A stretch of DNA of 7,098 bases from Acidobacteriota bacterium (lineage in GTDB: Bacteria; Acidobacteriota; Vicinamibacteria; Vicinamibacterales; 2-12-FULL-66-21): NCBI GenBank assembly GCA_020200195.1, contig JAIVJE010000435.1, forward strand, positions 1 to 7,098. Direction: 5' to 3'. The position numbers and the translations under genes are program-made. Below the pieces are notes generated by a model that saw only the letters and a program-made list of their open reading frames with translations, did not search any database and was not told the DNA's origin. Positions 4,392 through 7,098 of this stretch are shown piece after piece (positions within the stretch are counted from its first letter, which is position 1; each line of letters begins with the position of its first letter).

Positions 4392-6050
4392 CTACGGCAC
4401 CTTTACGATGGTGAGATCGATCGTTCGCTGATCGCCTTCGAGCAGCGTCACATTCTCGGCGACCTTCGCAAGCCGTTCGAATCCCGCCGCGTCACGCGGC
4501 ATCACGTAATCTTCGATCGCCGCTGCCAGTACCAGATACTCGCCGGGACGGCGGGGTCCCAGTCGAAACGCGCCTTCGCGTATCGGCGCCGTCCCAATCA
4601 CGTTACCGTCCGGCCGCCACTCCTGAGGTGAGGCAGGGAAAATCAGCACGAGCGCGCTACCGTCTTCTGCTGCGACACCGCGCGTGTCGGTGACCCGTCC
4701 GGAGAGGCGCGCGCCGCGATTCGTGAGCACGATCTCGAGTGCCCTCGGATCCGTGCTCGTTCTGAACTCGGTCGGGATGTTGAGGATCTCCTCGCCGCGG
4801 TAGCGGATCGCTTTCAGCGTCCATTCGTCTGCCGGATAGCCGCCGAGGCCGATGACCTGCGGGCCGGAGAGACCCTCCAGTTCGAAGGTCAAGTCGTCTT
4901 TGACGCTCGCCGACGGCGGCGGCCCGGACATCGGCCGATGCGTCGATCGATCGAAGCGAACCTGCACCGTTAGTGGTGGACGGCGCCGCGCCGGAGGCCA
5001 GCCTTCCTCGAAGACGACGCGCCCCGCTACCTTCGCGGGCCTGGCCATGGTCACGACCAGGCCCTCAACGTCGGAAGTCTCGATGCGGAAGGGAAGGTAC
5101 CCGACCTCCGCCTCGCGCGTGTCCGGCGGAAAGGAACCAGGTCCGCCAATTATGGCGCTGACAGCGTACTCGCCGGGCGCAAGGCCCTTGGCGGAGAATT
5201 GGCCGCCGGGATTCAGTTGAGCTCCAGTTCCTGACGTACCACTTTTTTCGATGCGGACGATGCTGACCTGCGCGCGTTCGGCGGCCCCGCCCGTGGAGTC
5301 GAGTACGATTCCCGACGCGCTGAACGCTCGGCTGCGCTGCAGGCGGATATCAATGCCTGTGGCGTCGGCGGCGGTAAGCGTAACGGGCTGAGCGTCGGTC
5401 TCGCGGAGTGCGTCCGGATAACAGGTGCGCACCTGGCTCTCCTTTACCACCGCTCCATCGGGAGGCGAGAAATGGTGAGGTCTAGCACAGACGCGATAGT
5501 TGCCAGGCGGCAGCCCGAAAAGCCGGAACAGACCACGGTCGTCAGTTACCCGAGGTCTGCCGCCGGAAAGGCCCTGACCGTCGAGACGCTCCGCGGTTAC
5601 CTCCAGGTTGGAGACCGGCTCACCCCACGCGTCCGTGATGCGCCCCTCGATGCCGAGCGCGCGGAACAGCGCGATGTCGGCGCCCTCCCGCACTTCGCCG
5701 TCCTTCAACTCCAAGGGTTTGCTTCGCCGTCGACCGACGTCCGACGGTCCGTCGTCCCCGAGCGTCTGCCGCAGGTAGAACGCCTTGGAGTCGGGCGGGA
5801 ATACCGTGACCGAGTAACGGCCGGCGGGCAATCCGGCGAACTCGTACCGTCCCTGACTATCGGTCTGCGTTTCCGTTGGGCGGCCGGCGGGATGCGGCAA
5901 CGACACCACCACACGCGCGAGCGGCAGTCCCGTTTCTCTGTCCAGCACGCGTCCGCGGATGACCGCCGTGCCGGTCGCAGGAGGCCGCGCATCGCGCGGC
6001 GGCGCCTGCGCAATGGCCAGCGCCGCGATGAGAGGCGCCACTACCAGCAC
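4392..6050 (-). CDS. Secreted carboxypeptidase-regulatory-like repeat protein
   Basis: This 552-residue protein begins with a short hydrophobic segment (LVVAPLIAALAIAQA, residues 2-16) that looks like a signal peptide, so it is probably exported. The rest is a string of beta-sandwich units of the CarboxypepD_reg / Cna-B-like type. Clear ones lie at about 28-90 (VIRGRVLDRETGLPLARVVV...DSQGRYEFAGLPAGRYSV, separated stretches), 130-195 (GIEGRITDAWGEPVSN...FGLPPGNYRV), 243-305 and 449-510 (RLSGRVTDTRGVAAEDGS...RPGEYLV); a weaker one spans about 338-400. The recurring G-R-V-x-D and G-L-x-P-G-x-Y signatures are diagnostic. Such proteins are abundant in acidobacteria and their function is unknown; no catalytic residues are seen. 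The GTG start at 6050 is the only start codon before the hydrophobic segment. Upstream in frame are Lys/Gly/Arg codons from the purine-rich repeat, so the n-region is uncharged as annotated. It follows the M14 gene by 56 bp and is likely co-transcribed with it. Confidence 0.75.
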   Translation of the reverse strand: MLVVAPLIAALAIAQAPPRDARPPATGTAVIRGRVLDRETGLPLARVVVSLPHPAGRPTETQTDSQGRYEFAGLPAGRYSVTVFPPDSKAFYLRQTLGDDGPSDVGRRRSKPLELKDGEVREGADIALFRALGIEGRITDAWGEPVSNLEVTAERLDGQGLSGGRPRVTDDRGLFRLFGLPPGNYRVCARPHHFSPPDGAVVKESQVRTCYPDALRETDAQPVTLTAADATGIDIRLQRSRAFSASGIVLDSTGGAAERAQVSIVRIEKSGTSGTGAQLNPGGQFSAKGLAPGEYAVSAIIGGPGSFPPDTREAEVGYLPFRIETSDVEGLVVTMARPAKVAGRVVFEEGWPPARRRPPLTVQVRFDRSTHRPMSGPPPSASVKDDLTFELEGLSGPQVIGLGGYPADEWTLKAIRYRGEEILNIPTEFRTSTDPRALEIVLTNRGARLSGRVTDTRGVAAEDGSALVLIFPASPQEWRPDGNVIGTAPIREGAFRLGPRRPGEYLVLAAAIEDYVMPRDAAGFERLAKVAENVTLLEGDQRTIDLTIVKVP

Positions 6051-6106
6051 GCCCTTTGTCCCTTTGTCCCTTTCGCCCTTGCCTTTTCCCTTATCCCTTG
6101 TCCCTT
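6051..6106 (-). repeat. Purine-rich AAGGG repeat tract between two minus-strand genes
   Basis: Read on the minus strand, the whole spacer is purine-rich and consists of AAGGG motifs every 7-10 nt: seven AAGGG and one AAGGC, with units such as AAAGGGAC repeated perfectly next to the gene start. The last copies lie 1-10 nt before the GTG at 6050, so one can serve as a Shine-Dalgarno-like site. On the plus strand it appears as CCCTTTGT repeats. Copy-number change could alter spacing to the start codon, which is inference. Confidence 0.75.
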
Positions 6107-7098
6107 TTACTTGTCGTCCAGCTTGCGCCCTGCGTTGAGGTTGTCGTGATTGAGGATCGCGTTGAACACCATGAAATAACTGCCGTGGGTCTCACCGCGC
6201 CAGATCGGGTTGTTCGAGAACAGGATGACGTGCCCTTTGTCAACCGGCACGTCGATGACCATCGGGCGCTGCGCGATCTCGCTGCCCGCGTCGAGCAACC
6301 CTGAGACGAGCAGATCCCGGGCGTCGCCGTAGCGGAACACCACGCGCGGCCGCTGTGCCGGCGGGATGACGTTGATGCCGTTGCGGAGTTGTTCGTCGCG
6401 GATCGGCGCCGCCTGCCACGGCTCGACGCGCGGATCTTCCGGCAACGGCTCGGACCCCGGACGCCCCTGCGCGATGTCCTGATCGTCCACGGTGCCGCGG
6501 CCCGTCGCGCGACGCCGCTCGTCACCGACGGGGCCGCCGCCGCGTCCGCCGCGTCCGCCAACCATGCTGCTGACGCCGAAGATCGGGCCGTCCGACGAGT
6601 AGATCGACAGGCCGTCCTCGTAGCCGTAGGCAATCGGGCTCGCACCGTCGACCAGCTTCGATCGCAGCACCGCCCCGGTGATCTTCAGTTTCTGCACGGG
6701 TGTGATCACGACGCCGGCAGTGAACCCGTTCTGCACCGCGAAGTTCGCCGTGTCGTCCACGGCGATCAGGACGCCGCCCTCGCGGACGAACTTCTGGAGG
6801 TTCGCGAGACCTGTCCAGCCCAGGCCGGGCCGGATGTCATCGGTGGAATCGATCTTCCCGATGTTCGGCGTCAGCTCCGTCGTCTTCCATGGGATCGGAT
6901 TGCCATACATCGGCAGGCCAGAGATGATCGTCTGGCCGGCGCCGCGTCCCACCGGCGGGAACAGGATCACGTCGTACTTCGACCGCAGGTTCGTGTCGGC
7001 CGACACGTCCTGCGTGCTGATATACGTGAAGGGAACCGTCAGTTGATCGAGCGCGAGGCGCCACCAGCCTTCGTCCTGCGTGTTGATCCAGGTATGCA
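6107..7098 (-). CDS. M14-family zinc carboxypeptidase homologue, C-terminal part (cut by window edge)
   Basis: The minus-strand frame is open from the right edge to TAA at 6107-6109, giving 329 residues of a larger protein. It starts mid-protein with HTWINTQDEGWWRLALD, then VPFTYISTQDV and NLRSKYDVILFPPV. It ends with a conserved-looking block (KGHVILFSNNPIWRGETHG, then FMVFNAILNH). I recognise this combination from the C-terminal half of large acidobacterial and Bacteroidota-type M14 metallopeptidase homologues of roughly 900 residues. There this part resembles a class I glutamine-amidotransferase-like alpha/beta fold (YDVILFPP, LQKFVREGGVLIAVDD). The zinc-binding H-x-x-E and catalytic residues would lie upstream, outside the window, so activity cannot be judged. 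A Gly/Arg/Pro-rich, probably disordered stretch (about residues 180-222 of the fragment, GGRGGRGGGPVGDERRR) interrupts it. The GTG at 7006 gives an internal start only; homology continues through it to the edge. Confidence 0.75.
   Translation of the reverse strand, partial: HTWINTQDEGWWRLALDQLTVPFTYISTQDVSADTNLRSKYDVILFPPVGRGAGQTIISGLPMYGNPIPWKTTELTPNIGKIDSTDDIRPGLGWTGLANLQKFVREGGVLIAVDDTANFAVQNGFTAGVVITPVQKLKITGAVLRSKLVDGASPIAYGYEDGLSIYSSDGPIFGVSSMVGGRGGRGGGPVGDERRRATGRGTVDDQDIAQGRPGSEPLPEDPRVEPWQAAPIRDEQLRNGINVIPPAQRPRVVFRYGDARDLLVSGLLDAGSEIAQRPMVIDVPVDKGHVILFSNNPIWRGETHGSYFMVFNAILNHDNLNAGRKLDDK

Noticed and set aside
5472..6149. Plus-strand open frame of 225 codons
   Set aside because: It lies antisense to the clear carboxypeptidase-regulatory repeats and runs across the CCCTTTGT tract into the next gene.

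Overview
The window is GC-rich chromosomal DNA from a bacterium that most resembles an acidobacterium of the Vicinamibacteria type. This placement rests on remembered family resemblance and was not tested. It draws on four things: an AmrS-like radical SAM protein, an archaeal-style ATP-dependent DNA ligase, a secreted protein built of carboxypeptidase-regulatory-like repeats next to a large M14-type zinc carboxypeptidase homologue, and a Rho of the 'YNYLPGPDDIYVSPSQIRKFDLQTGDTVSGQI' kind (two adjacent stretches of 20 residues or fewer).

Layout. Positions 1-301 hold the first 100 codons of an AmmeMemoRadiSam radical SAM enzyme on the minus strand, cut by the window edge in the middle of its CxxxCxxC motif. 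A 38-bp divergent gap (302-339) contains a perfect 22-bp palindrome carrying a TACAAT box on each strand. It separates this gene from a plus-strand CoA-binding Rossmann protein (340-711). A strong hairpin (733-768) follows, then a complete ATP-dependent DNA ligase (780-2531). Positions 2532-3054 have no convincing gene. They hold a ~206-bp cruciform-like inverted repeat (2637-2842), a perfect tandem 16-mer, a near-consensus sigma70 promoter (TTGACA, 17 bp, TATACT at 2903-2931) and a structured leader for rho.

The rho locus (3055-4391) is the main anomaly. The 5' part (from 3055) encodes a disordered Arg-Gln-Asp-rich tail on 18-bp repeats. The Rho body is in a different frame and begins abruptly at 'LRAPDYNY'. 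The Rho_N domain and the aromatic half of the RNP1 motif of the cold-shock domain are missing. This is either a real deletion plus frameshift or an assembly error at a repeat. The ATPase core is intact.

The rho stop codon directly abuts the stop of a convergent minus-strand gene (4392-6050), a secreted carboxypeptidase-regulatory-like repeat protein. That gene is preceded by a 56-bp purine-rich (on its sense strand) AAGGG repeat tract. Upstream of the tract is the C-terminal third or so of an M14-family metallopeptidase homologue (6107-7098, open at the window edge). The two minus-strand genes are probably co-transcribed and both may act outside the cytoplasm. The left-hand genes are housekeeping or poorly characterised functions with no evident pathway link to them. 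No defence system, mobile element gene, CRISPR array, tRNA or rRNA was recognised.
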